NCBI RefSeq assembly: GCF_000331515.1
Contig: NZ_AMZO01000001.1
Coordinates: forward strand, 62,001-126,000
Source of the DNA: Photobacterium marinum
GTDB lineage: Bacteria > Pseudomonadota > Gammaproteobacteria > Enterobacterales > Vibrionaceae
Length of the DNA stretch: 64,000 bases
Direction of reading: 5' to 3'
Below the pieces are notes generated by a model. That model saw only the letters and a program-made list of their open reading frames with translations. It did not search any database and was not told where the DNA came from. The position numbers and the translations under genes are program-made. This document shows, piece by piece, positions 8,383-16,117 of this stretch (the stretch's first letter is position 1; the number at the start of each line of letters is the position of its first letter).

Positions 8383-9363
8383 CTAGAAGCGGTAATTCAG
8401 ACCAGCTGACAGAAGTAACGAGTCTTCATCATAGAAGTTGATGTTGGAGTTACTTTGATTATAACCAGCCAGTGAAACTATCCCCCAATTCTCCCACCCG
8501 AAAGGTTCCTGATACTCATAGGCAAGGAAGACACCCCAACGATTATCTTTTTGTTTTTGGTCGAAAACCGGGTTAGCTGCATTAAATTCTGCACGATCAT
8601 AGCTTAATGTCAGCGCAAGGCTGGAGCTTGGCAGGAACTGGATGAAACCGATTTCTGCTCCGTAGATATCATTGGCCATGGCATCACCGTCAGCATTGAT
8701 TCGACTGTAATTTACAGCGCCGCGGAGTAACAAGCGTTGGTTAACTGATTTGAAATAGCTTAATTGAGTGAAAAGGATATCTGATTCACGTTGTAGTAAT
8801 GCCTGCTCTGTAGCACTGAAGTTGCGATGACCACTTTTTTCATTATCTATATCCTGTCGGCCGCCAGCGATCTCAGCCGAGAAGTTCGAGCCCAGAATTC
8901 GATCATATTGAAGACGAAGGCCCCGGATTTTGCTGTCTGTTTCTTTGCGGACTTCACCAGTAATAAACGGATCTTCCCAGGTAGATGTCTCAACTAGTCC
9001 CGGTACATAACTGATGCTAATCATCCCATTGTCAGGAATGCGTTGACGATAACCCAATTCAACATGAAATCGGCCCAATGCTACATCTGAACGGCTGGTA
9101 CCAAAGTATACTTGCTTGTCAGCCGACTCCATGGTGTAACTGATAGTACCAAGCGGGGTGAACAGGGCATCGCTTTGGGTATCACCATTGTTGTCGAGAG
9201 TGTCGGTGATTGTATTATCGGTATTGAATTGGGATGTCTCGCGGGTATAGCCGGTAAGGAAAGAGAGATCTGCGCCAAAACCCGGCTGCCATGATGGATC
9301 GGGGGCCGCCAGGGCAGAAGTAGAAATAATGCCGGTAAGTAGGCAGAGTTTACAGTGCTTCAT
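8383..9363 (-). CDS. Outer-membrane beta-barrel protein, DUF2860 family
   Basis: A 326-residue exported protein with a signal peptide ending near ALA-AP (residues 1-19). The mature part alternates polar and hydrophobic residues in strand-like stretches and ends in LNYRF, with the C-terminal phenylalanine recognised by the BAM complex. Length and the N-terminal PSWQPGFGADLSFLTGYTRE pattern fit the DUF2860 family, which I know mainly from Vibrionaceae and whose function is unknown. It is monocistronic, between panP and another secreted protein gene. Confidence 0.7.
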   Translation of the reverse strand: MKHCKLCLLTGIISTSALAAPDPSWQPGFGADLSFLTGYTRETSQFNTDNTITDTLDNNGDTQSDALFTPLGTISYTMESADKQVYFGTSRSDVALGRFHVELGYRQRIPDNGMISISYVPGLVETSTWEDPFITGEVRKETDSKIRGLRLQYDRILGSNFSAEIAGGRQDIDNEKSGHRNFSATEQALLQRESDILFTQLSYFKSVNQRLLLRGAVNYSRINADGDAMANDIYGAEIGFIQFLPSSSLALTLSYDRAEFNAANPVFDQKQKDNRWGVFLAYEYQEPFGWENWGIVSLAGYNQSNSNINFYDEDSLLLSAGLNYRF

Positions 9364-9533
9364 TATTGCTCCAGGTTATTGTTTAGTTAGGCACTAGCTA
9401 TATGGGGGAAAGGTATAATATTGCTTTTGAAGGCAAATTTATATTCCATCACGGGCAATAAAATGTCAGTAAATCGTAAAAATATCAACCTATATTCATA
9501 TGAAATGGTTGGGTGGGTTATACGTAACTTACG

Positions 9534-9569
9534 TCAATAAAACAGCCGGAAAAGAGGAGCTTCCCCGGC
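9534..9569 (-). terminator. Terminator of the secreted protein gene at 9589
   Basis: Stem 9545-9554 with 9560-9569 (GCCGGAAAAG/CTTCCCCGGC, two G-U pairs in the minus-strand RNA), 5-nt loop, followed on the minus strand by TGTTTTATTG. Confidence 0.7.
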
Positions 9570-9588
9570 CGGATAGGGGGGGACTTGA

Positions 9589-10098
9589 TTACTTACATTC
9601 GATATCGGCAATGGTTGCCATTTTTTTATTGTAAGCATTGAGCGGGTTATCGATATTTCCTGGGTGTGTCAGCAGATCAGCAAAGGCACTACGCAGTTCA
9701 TAGTTTTTAGCGTGGGGCTTGCGTTGGCGATCATCAAACACGGTTTTGGCAGTCTTTCCCAGTTCACTGTCTTGCTTAGAAAGAGCTTTGACATCCTGTT
9801 GGCTGAGTTTCAGCCATGATTCAACGGGCTGAGAGAAATCCAGTTTGTCCTTATCGTTTTCTAAATACCAGTCGAATGCCGAGCGGTTCAACTCGAAGTG
9901 ATGTTTGCGTCCGTCAAGGAACCACTGGCCTACATCCTTTAGATCTTCATCTTTTTCTACAGCCAGCTCGACAAGGCTTTCATACCAGGAAAGTGATGCA
10001 TCGACATACTGATGATATTTGTCACTCTGACAGTTGGTAGCTGCTGATACCGATGCTGGCAGTAATGCCAGAGAGAGTAAGATAACAGGTAACTTCAT
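9589..10098 (-). CDS. Small secreted protein of unknown function
   Basis: A 169-residue protein starting with a classical signal peptide (MKLPVILLSLALLPASVSA, cleavage near 19). The ATG at 10098 follows AAGGAAAG at 3 nt spacing, which decides against the upstream in-frame start at 10140. The mature part is charged and helical, with W residues, one N-terminal and one C-terminal cysteine (NCQSD and DIECK) that could pair in the periplasm. I do not recognise the family. It is followed by its own terminator. Confidence 0.65.
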   Translation of the reverse strand: MKLPVILLSLALLPASVSAATNCQSDKYHQYVDASLSWYESLVELAVEKDEDLKDVGQWFLDGRKHHFELNRSAFDWYLENDKDKLDFSQPVESWLKLSQQDVKALSKQDSELGKTAKTVFDDRQRKPHAKNYELRSAFADLLTHPGNIDNPLNAYNKKMATIADIECK

Positions 10099-10218
10099 TG
10101 ACTTTCCTTGGTTGTTATTCTTGTAGGTTTTATTGGTCAATTGTAATGGCGAGATTGCATAGTGGAAAACAATTCTTTGCAGGAATGGTTGGTGGCTAGC
10201 AAAGTTTTTGATAACAGT

Positions 10219-10248
10219 GGAAAAACAAAGGGCTCTTATGAGCCCCTT
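10219..10248 (-). terminator. Terminator of the NSS transporter operon
   Basis: Stem AAAGGGCTC (10227-10235) with GAGCCCCTT (10240-10248), one G-U pair, loop of 4. On the minus strand it is followed by GTTTTTCC. Confidence 0.85.
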
Positions 10249-10273
10249 GTTGGTGATAGTTAGCTTATTATGC

Positions 10274-10375
10274 TTAACGGTTTTGTTGTTTCATTGCCAG
10301 CGATATGCAATATGCTGCGCCGCCCCAGGTAATGCCGAAACCAAACACCATCATGATAATTGCGCCGAATGTCAT
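10274..10375 (-). CDS. MetS-type small subunit of NSS transporter (33 residues)
   Basis: A short gene with a near-perfect AGGAGG ribosome site 7 nt before the ATG, starting 2 nt after the stop of the NSS transporter. The product is one transmembrane helix: MTFGAIIMMVFGFGITWGG, then AAYCISLAMKQQNR. This is the known MetS pattern (hydrophobic helix with a TWGGAAYC motif) found directly downstream of methionine and alanine NSS transporters. MetS is needed for full activity of the MetP transporter of Corynebacterium. It is short enough to be missed by gene finders. Confidence 0.88.
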   Translation of the reverse strand: MTFGAIIMMVFGFGITWGGAAYCISLAMKQQNR

Positions 10376-10377
10376 AG

Positions 10378-11859
10378 TTATGCCTCCTGATGAGTTTGAG
10401 GTTTAGATGCCAGGTTGATAATCACAGCCACAACAAACATTGCTGCAACCAGACCCCAGCCAAGCAGTAGCAGATCAGACATGGCATAGCCGCCATAACC
10501 TTCCTTGAAGGTATTGATCAGGTTAGTGCTAAGAATCACTGCCAACATAATCGGGCTCAGGAAGCGAATACAGATCTCGAACCACTTGCCGACACAGAAT
10601 TCCGAAATGTTGTTCGCATAGCTGCGAACATCCGCAGCTTTAAACAGCCAGCCGATTACCAGCAATTCAATTAGGCAGCTGGTCAGCAAAGCAACGTTGT
10701 TAATGAAGTAGTCGATCAGATCCAGCAGTAGTAAGCCACCGTTTGTTGCAAATGCCAGTGACACAATAAAACCGACACCACACACTATCGATGCTGCTTT
10801 TTTGCGCGACCAGTTCATTTTATCGATCAGAGCTGATGTTACCGCTTCAATGATGGAAATGTGCGAGCTCAAACCGGCAACAACCAATGCCAGGAAGAAC
10901 AGTGGGCCCAGAATATACGGGGCAGGTAACAGGTTAATTGCCGCCGGAATAGTTACAAATGCCAGACCGACACCCGCAGAAACCACTTCTGTTATTGGCT
11001 TGGCTTGCTCTTGTGCCATGTAACCAAGCACACCGAAGATCAGCACACCGGCAGTAATAGAGAAGCCACAGTTGATCAGAACGGTCATGAATGCATTGTT
11101 GTTGATATCTGATTTTTCAGGCAGATAGCTGGAGTACGCAATCATGATGGCAAAGCCGACACTCAGGGTGAAGAAGATTTGACCATATGCAGCAGACCAG
11201 ACTTTTGCATCCATGATTTTGCTGAAATCAGGCTGGAACAGGTAATTAAGGCCGTCAAGGGCGCCAGGTAAGAACACGATACGGGTGATAAGACCCATTA
11301 CCATAATAAACAGCAGTGGCATCAGGATTTTGTTGGCTCGTTCAATACCGCCTTTAACACCACCAAAGATTGCGGCAAAGGTGATGCCCCACGCCAGAAC
11401 CATTGGAATAGCAATATGTAACTGTAAGCTGCCAAGCTTTGTTGGGGAGTTCTCACCCAACTTCAGGTATTCGCTGAAGAAGAAGCCGTTCGTATCGCTG
11501 CCCCAGGACTGCGTAAACGAATAGCTGAAATAAGAAATTGCCCAACCGATAACGGCAACATAGTAAACAGCGATAATGGCAGCGATAAACACCTGGAACC
11601 AGCCAAGCCATTCCAGCTTCACACCGATTTTAGAGAAGGTACGCGGCGCAGCACCACGGAGCTTATGACCCAAGCTGAATTCCATCAGCATAAACGGGAT
11701 ACCGGCGGTTAACATGGCAAAAAGGTAAGGAATAAAAAATGCGCCACCGCCGTTTTCATATGCCATATACGGGAAACGCCAAATATTCCCCAGTCCAATC
11801 GCGGACCCTACGGCAGCCAGGATAAACCCGGCGCGAGAGCCCCATTGTTCGCGTTTCAT
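10378..11859 (-). CDS. Sodium-dependent transporter, NSS (SNF) family
   Basis: A 493-residue inner-membrane symporter of the neurotransmitter:sodium symporter family, importing amino acids or related solutes with Na+. The N-terminal EQWGSRAGFILAAVGSAIGL and GNIWRFPY segment (TM1) is the family signature for Na+ and substrate binding. Eleven to twelve membrane helices are visible. The start is the second of two close ATGs: AAGGAG touches the first one and is 6 nt from the ATG at 11859. The adjacent MetS-type gene suggests a hydrophobic amino acid such as methionine or alanine as substrate. The substrate itself cannot be read from sequence. Confidence 0.92.
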   Translation of the reverse strand: MKREQWGSRAGFILAAVGSAIGLGNIWRFPYMAYENGGGAFFIPYLFAMLTAGIPFMLMEFSLGHKLRGAAPRTFSKIGVKLEWLGWFQVFIAAIIAVYYVAVIGWAISYFSYSFTQSWGSDTNGFFFSEYLKLGENSPTKLGSLQLHIAIPMVLAWGITFAAIFGGVKGGIERANKILMPLLFIMVMGLITRIVFLPGALDGLNYLFQPDFSKIMDAKVWSAAYGQIFFTLSVGFAIMIAYSSYLPEKSDINNNAFMTVLINCGFSITAGVLIFGVLGYMAQEQAKPITEVVSAGVGLAFVTIPAAINLLPAPYILGPLFFLALVVAGLSSHISIIEAVTSALIDKMNWSRKKAASIVCGVGFIVSLAFATNGGLLLLDLIDYFINNVALLTSCLIELLVIGWLFKAADVRSYANNISEFCVGKWFEICIRFLSPIMLAVILSTNLINTFKEGYGGYAMSDLLLLGWGLVAAMFVVAVIINLASKPQTHQEA

Positions 11860-11936
11860 AAACATCTCCTTATGTACTGCAATTCTCTATGAAACAAAGA
11901 GTTCTAAGTTATTTCTTCTGTTATTAATCTTCCGGC

Positions 11937-11966
11937 AACGTGGGATCTGGATTGAAATGCCACGTT
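11937..11966 (-). promoter_or_regulatory. Inverted repeat in the NSS transporter leader
   Basis: AACGTGG (11937-11943) and CCACGTT (11960-11966) form a 7-bp inverted repeat with a 16-nt spacer, about 80 nt upstream of the transporter start. No T-tract follows. It could be an operator or a leader hairpin. No known riboswitch core was recognised. Confidence 0.35.
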
Positions 11967-12207
11967 AATGAGTTGAGATTAGCCAGAGAGAAAATGTAAA
12001 GCAATAGACTGTAACTTTGTTAATGTCTTGCTTTTGTGGTGTTAACTTTTGTGTTTTTCCCTTTCCGATGAGACAAAAGTGAGCAGTAAAATCGTATTGC
12101 CAGATATTAATGTTGGGTTTATGTGAGCTGCTAGGTGGAAATTTTATTTTTATTTGAGGGTAAAAGAGGCTAAAAATACGCCAAAATATGGCTGTTTTGC
12201 TTACTCG
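11967..12207. other. Intergenic, no gene seen
   Basis: The rest of the 389-nt gap before the transporter. AT-rich, likely carrying its promoter. No open frame with a ribosome site. Confidence 0.5.
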
Positions 12208-12237
12208 AAAGTAGAAAGGCCAGATAATCCGGCCTTT
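12208..12237 (-). terminator. Weak terminator of the barrel gene at 12249
   Basis: Stem AAAGGCC (12215-12221) with GGCCTTT (12231-12237), followed on the minus strand by an interrupted T-rich stretch (CTACTTTC). Confidence 0.5.
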
Positions 12238-12248
12238 AGAGTAATAAC

Positions 12249-12851
12249 TTAAAACGAATAGGTAATGCCGATATTAGTTTGCAGCTGACTGATCCAGTCG
12301 GATTCAATCTTTATCCGACATGTTTCATCCCCGGTAGGCAGGGTACAAATTGCGTTTGTATTGCTATCAATAAGGTTTGCTAACCAGCGAGCTTCCAGAA
12401 CCAGTTTTGTATTGCTGTTGATTTTGTACTCTGCTCCGCCAAAGAATCCGCCGGAGAAAAGCAGATCATTACTGGTCCAGTCTGACTCTGAGATTGTTGT
12501 ACCTACACTGGCACCAAAAAAAGAGTCAAATGAGGGATTAACATCAAAACGAAGTGAGCTCTGGAATTGGAAATAAGTGAATGAACCATCCCCTTGGATA
12601 TTTTCGGCTTCATTCGGTTGATGGCTGATAAACAGGCCGATTCTCCCGGCTCCCATATCGGTATCCAGGCTGAATGCAATATGAGGATCATCTTCGATGC
12701 GTATCGCGTTGCCGTTTTCATCGGTGATGTTGCTGGTAAAGGCGTATCCCACATAAGGTGTAAAGTAAAACGTGTTGTCCGACTGAACTTGAGGTGAAAC
12801 GAAGGCAGTCAGGGTAGTGCACAAGAGTGTTGCAACTAATGGTAGCTTCAT
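12249..12851 (-). CDS. Small outer-membrane beta-barrel protein
   Basis: A 200-residue exported protein: signal peptide at residues 1-24, then about eight strand-like stretches (for example FYFTPYVGYAF near the start and NIGITYSF at the end) with the C-terminal phenylalanine of outer-membrane proteins. This is the layout of OmpA-like or OmpW-like eight-stranded barrels. Two cysteines near the C-terminus (CTLPTGDETC) may form a disulfide in a loop. AGAGG precedes the ATG at 6 nt. I cannot place it in a named family. Confidence 0.65.
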   Translation of the reverse strand: MKLPLVATLLCTTLTAFVSPQVQSDNTFYFTPYVGYAFTSNITDENGNAIRIEDDPHIAFSLDTDMGAGRIGLFISHQPNEAENIQGDGSFTYFQFQSSLRFDVNPSFDSFFGASVGTTISESDWTSNDLLFSGGFFGGAEYKINSNTKLVLEARWLANLIDSNTNAICTLPTGDETCRIKIESDWISQLQTNIGITYSF

Positions 12852-12998
12852 TGCTGGCCTCTATTCCGTTGATTCAGCATAAATTTAATTGTGACAGCTA
12901 TCTGAATATAGTGCTTTTTTAATAATTAGAAACTTGATGTGACCACAAAAAGAGGTTAATAATATGTTAAATCAACATAGTGAGTGGGGGATTTCATC

Positions 12999-13088
12999 AT
13001 GGATCGTGATTTCAAACTAGCTGTATTTACCGCCGTGATAACTTTGACTGTGATAATGACCTTTGCTGTTATTTCAGTGACAGCATAA
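12999..13088 (+). CDS. YnhF-like 29-residue membrane protein
   Basis: A short open frame with a G-rich ribosome site (GTGGGGG) 8 nt before the ATG. The product MDRDFKLAVFTAVITLTV then IMTFAVISVTA is a charged N-terminus and one transmembrane helix. Length (29), the D4-x-K6 start and the T11/I14/L16 pattern match what I remember of E. coli YnhF, a stress-linked small membrane protein of unknown role. It fills an otherwise empty 350-nt gap. It is a reasonable but unproven gene, and its start coding sequence is too short for statistics. Confidence 0.55.
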   Translation: MDRDFKLAVFTAVITLTVIMTFAVISVTA

Positions 13089-13201
13089 GTTATTAAATTA
13101 AAAGCTTTTTGATGTTCATTCAGTTTTCGTTCTGATATGTGCAAGCTAAGGATGGTATGCTGTCGACAGTGAATTTTCGGATTCTTTGTTGCGAGTAGAA
13201 T

Positions 13202-14431
13202 ATGCAGAATCATCTGCCGTTTAGTTTGAATGAATTGGATTTACAGCATGTTAACGCATTCTCAACACGTTTGTTGGGTGCAAACAAGCTGAGGATCGCT
13301 TTGGTTGTACAGGGTGGGGGACAGCGCGGGATATTTACTGCTGGCGTTTTCGACGCTTTTCTTGAAGCGGGGTTCGACCCGTTTGAACTTTATATCGGCA
13401 CTTCTGCCGGTGCGCTGAATCTCTCATCTTTTATTAGCCGGCAACATCAGTTCGGATACAACTTCATTGTCAATTACACCACAGAGAATGAGTTTTTTAA
13501 TCTCTACAAGTACCTTAGTAAACAGAAACCAATGAACCTTGACTGGGCACTGGAATGTGTTGCGTCCGGTGGCTCTTTACCTCTCGATATTTCTACGGCA
13601 AAGACAGTTTTACAGCACAGAACTGCGCTTGCCTGCGCAACTCGAAAAGATAACCTTCAGGATATTTATCTGCCAATGTACCAAAGTGACTGGCGTGATG
13701 TACTTCGTGCATCTTGCGCTATTCCTGTGATTTATAACCAGCCGGTTAATTTGCGTGATCTTGAGTGGGTTGACGGTGGTGTGAGCGCAGCTGTTCCGGT
13801 CAGGGAGGCCTGGCTTCGTGGCGCTGATTTAGTGGTGGTGGTCAGAACAGAGCCTGTCACTGGCCTGACAGATGAAAGCAGCGTTTTTAATGATTGGCGT
13901 GAAAAAATAGAAACGGCACTTCCTGATTATATCGATCGGCTTAGCCTGAATCAGTCGCTTGATAAGGTGAAGTCTATTCGTAATGATTTAACACAGCGTT
14001 TTGAACAGTGGAAGCTGGTCCGTCAGGAGCAGAAAGTCAAAACGGAACCACTGGACGATAAGGCGGATAGTATTGCCAACACTATTGAGCAGTCTAGAGG
14101 TAGTAACTGGCGTTTACTGTCTGCTGATAATATTGAGCGTTTCTTGTCCATAGCAGGGAAAGGTAAGAGTGCTGAAATACTTGAGATGCTCAATCGTTAC
14201 TATAAAACCTACGATGAAATGAGCCAGTTCCTGTTGGATCCGCCTGAAGGGCTCAAAGTGATTCAGATAACGCCGGAGCGACCATTGAAGAGCAGGGCGC
14301 TATTGAGTGATAAGGACGACCTAGAGGTTGATTATCGCGAAGGTAAGCTGGTGGGACGACATTTCGTGGAGCATTTTTCTGAAACACTGAATGAAATCAC
14401 CGCGCTGAAACAACTGCGTCGAAGAATTTGA
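13202..14431 (+). CDS. Patatin-like phospholipase, YjjU type
   Basis: A 409-residue cytoplasmic serine hydrolase. The oxyanion glycine motif GGGQRG is at 38-43, the nucleophile S68 is in GTSAG, and the second member of the Ser-Asp dyad is D191 in DGGVS. Sequence such as GGGQRGIFTAGV and the final third resemble E. coli YjjU. Compared with YjjU (357 residues) it carries an extra charged, helical middle part at about 225-310 containing a stretch that may be a coiled coil. Substrate unknown; probably phospholipid acyl chains. A strong terminator follows. Confidence 0.88.
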   Translation: MQNHLPFSLNELDLQHVNAFSTRLLGANKLRIALVVQGGGQRGIFTAGVFDAFLEAGFDPFELYIGTSAGALNLSSFISRQHQFGYNFIVNYTTENEFFNLYKYLSKQKPMNLDWALECVASGGSLPLDISTAKTVLQHRTALACATRKDNLQDIYLPMYQSDWRDVLRASCAIPVIYNQPVNLRDLEWVDGGVSAAVPVREAWLRGADLVVVVRTEPVTGLTDESSVFNDWREKIETALPDYIDRLSLNQSLDKVKSIRNDLTQRFEQWKLVRQEQKVKTEPLDDKADSIANTIEQSRGSNWRLLSADNIERFLSIAGKGKSAEILEMLNRYYKTYDEMSQFLLDPPEGLKVIQITPERPLKSRALLSDKDDLEVDYREGKLVGRHFVEHFSETLNEITALKQLRRRI

Positions 14432-14445
14432 ATTGTCGGAGATAT

Positions 14446-14478
14446 AAAAAACGCCAGCTAATAAGCTGGCGTTTTTTT
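14446..14478. terminator. Bidirectional terminator between the patatin gene and ppaC
   Basis: Stem AAAACGCCAGCT with AGCTGGCGTTTT (loop AATA at 14460-14463), a T-run of seven on the plus strand and A-run on the other side. It serves both converging genes. Confidence 0.92.
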
Positions 14479-14499
14479 GAGTAACTTAGCGTGAATGAA

Positions 14500-15405
14500 T
14501 TACGCAAGTACCTTCTGTAGCCACGGCCAGCCTTGTTTCTTACGGCTTAGCGTGTTTTCCATCATCAGTACGCCGTTGTCTGCGTGCTGATCAAGCGTTG
14601 CGTTCCACTCACCTTTGTAAAGCAGGCGGGTAGTGCTTGTTGTGATGTCAGTTAGCATCAGTGCAGCCATTGCCAGGCCTTCTTCGTCACAACGACGTTG
14701 AAGATCAGCGTTTAGCTCTTCGATCATACCGTCAACCTGCTCCAGAGTAGCAAGCTCGATCTGACCAACAACAACGTTACGGTCGTTGAATGGGTATGCT
14801 TTTAGGTCTTTTTCAACCAGCTCAGAAGCGCTCAGGCCTGCGATGTCAGTTTTAGCGATCAGCAGATCTTTGATGAATGCATCCAGATCCTGAACGTCAG
14901 CAATCTTAGCCAGCTCTGCTACTGCGTCTTTATCTTTCTGTGTGCAAGTTGGTGATGCGAAACCAACAGTGTCACTCAGGATTGCAGACATCATCAGAAT
15001 CGCAAGAGGGCGAGTGATTTCTGCATTTTCCATCTTGAACAGGTTGAACAGGATTGTACAAGTACAACCTACAGGCCAGATCCATGCTTCAAGCGGGTTA
15101 GTAGTGGTTACATCACCCAGACGGTGGTGGTCAACAATACCTGCGATTTCAGCATCAGCGATGTCATCAGGACCCTGAGCCAGATCAGAGAAATCTACCA
15201 GCCAGATGTTTTGACCAGCAACGCCAGTGCACATTTCTGGTTGTTCAACATCAGCCTGAGCCAGGATGTGCTGAGTTTCACGGTTTAGTTCACCTTGACG
15301 TACAGCCTTTGCTTCCAGGCCACGTGCTTTTAGAAGTTCAGCACAAACAAGTGCTGCGCAAATGCTATCACTATCAGGGTTTTTGTGCCCTACTACTTGA
15401 ATCAT
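14500..15405 (-). CDS. ppaC: PpaC, manganese-dependent (family II) inorganic pyrophosphatase
   Basis: Hydrolyses pyrophosphate to two phosphates in the cytoplasm and pulls biosynthetic reactions forward. The 301-residue product has the DHH-family metal ligands: H7, D11 and D13 in GHKNPDSD, D71, and D92-H93-H94 in VDHHRLGD. The C-terminal DHHA2 domain ends with SRKKQGWPWL, where the substrate-binding SRKKQ motif of family II enzymes is seen. The ATG at 15405 follows AAAGGA at 6 nt; the longer frame starting at 15426 lacks such a site. Shares a terminator with the convergent patatin gene. Confidence 0.95.
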   Translation of the reverse strand: MIQVVGHKNPDSDSICAALVCAELLKARGLEAKAVRQGELNRETQHILAQADVEQPEMCTGVAGQNIWLVDFSDLAQGPDDIADAEIAGIVDHHRLGDVTTTNPLEAWIWPVGCTCTILFNLFKMENAEITRPLAILMMSAILSDTVGFASPTCTQKDKDAVAELAKIADVQDLDAFIKDLLIAKTDIAGLSASELVEKDLKAYPFNDRNVVVGQIELATLEQVDGMIEELNADLQRRCDEEGLAMAALMLTDITTSTTRLLYKGEWNATLDQHADNGVLMMENTLSRKKQGWPWLQKVLA

Positions 15406-16117
15406 CTTGTATCCTTTAACTGCCAACCACAGCGATTTATGCTGTATGACTTATCAAAAAATCCGCCCTGAGACCTTTGCTCACGATCAGGCCAGAAATA
15501 GTAAACCGTGCAATTTTAGAGTTTTTTTTAGAAATAACAAATGAAGTTGAGTAAAAAAGGTGTGGTTGCTTAAATCCGCACCCGATCTGGTTGCTATCTG
15601 AGTTGAACAGAGCCATTTGGAAGCTCCCCCCCGGCGTGCAAGACTTGTTTCGTTAGGGGAGGATTGAGGGGAAACCTGCATTTTTGCCAGAGCGAGAAAG
15701 ATCAGCGATTAGATGGCGAGAAGCTGCCATCAATGACTTGTCAAAACCTGTACGAAAACCCAAAACTAAGAAATAGTCTTATTAATTACTAATAATAAAT
15801 TACGATTTCAGGACTTTTTTAATTTATTAGCGAAAAAAAGTGTGGATATGCTTTAGGAAACATTATTAAGGTCGTTAGACTACCCCTATACATGTCCTTT
15901 CTATAAATAGCTGCTTGCAATTATGTGGATATGATTTATGTGACTCAAGTTGTTTGAGTGTGTCGTTTTATATTTCTTTGAATCAACGCGCTGCCTGATT
16001 ATCTGTGCAGAACCCACCTTTTATTATCTATTTTGCGTTTGATTTCATTTGTTTTAAAACAGTTGCATTAGCTTATTGAGTTGTTGGATTCATTAATAAA
16101 GCAAAGTAAATTTATCT
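15406..16117. other. Long intergenic region (712 nt) without a supported gene
   Basis: Between ppaC and a chemoreceptor gene. The part 15482-15720 is less AT-rich and holds a C-run/G-run inverted motif (CTCCCC at 15624-15629, GGGGAG at 15656-15661). A 64-codon frame on the minus strand there has no ribosome site and no family character. The part 15721-16117 is AT-rich and presumably carries the chemoreceptor promoter. A small RNA is possible but no terminator hairpin with T-tract was found. Confidence 0.5.

Noticed and set aside
15487..15681. A 64-codon frame on the minus strand in the ppaC-chemoreceptor gap
   Set aside because: No ribosome site, no recognisable family, and its start lies in the C-rich patch; composition is not protein-like.
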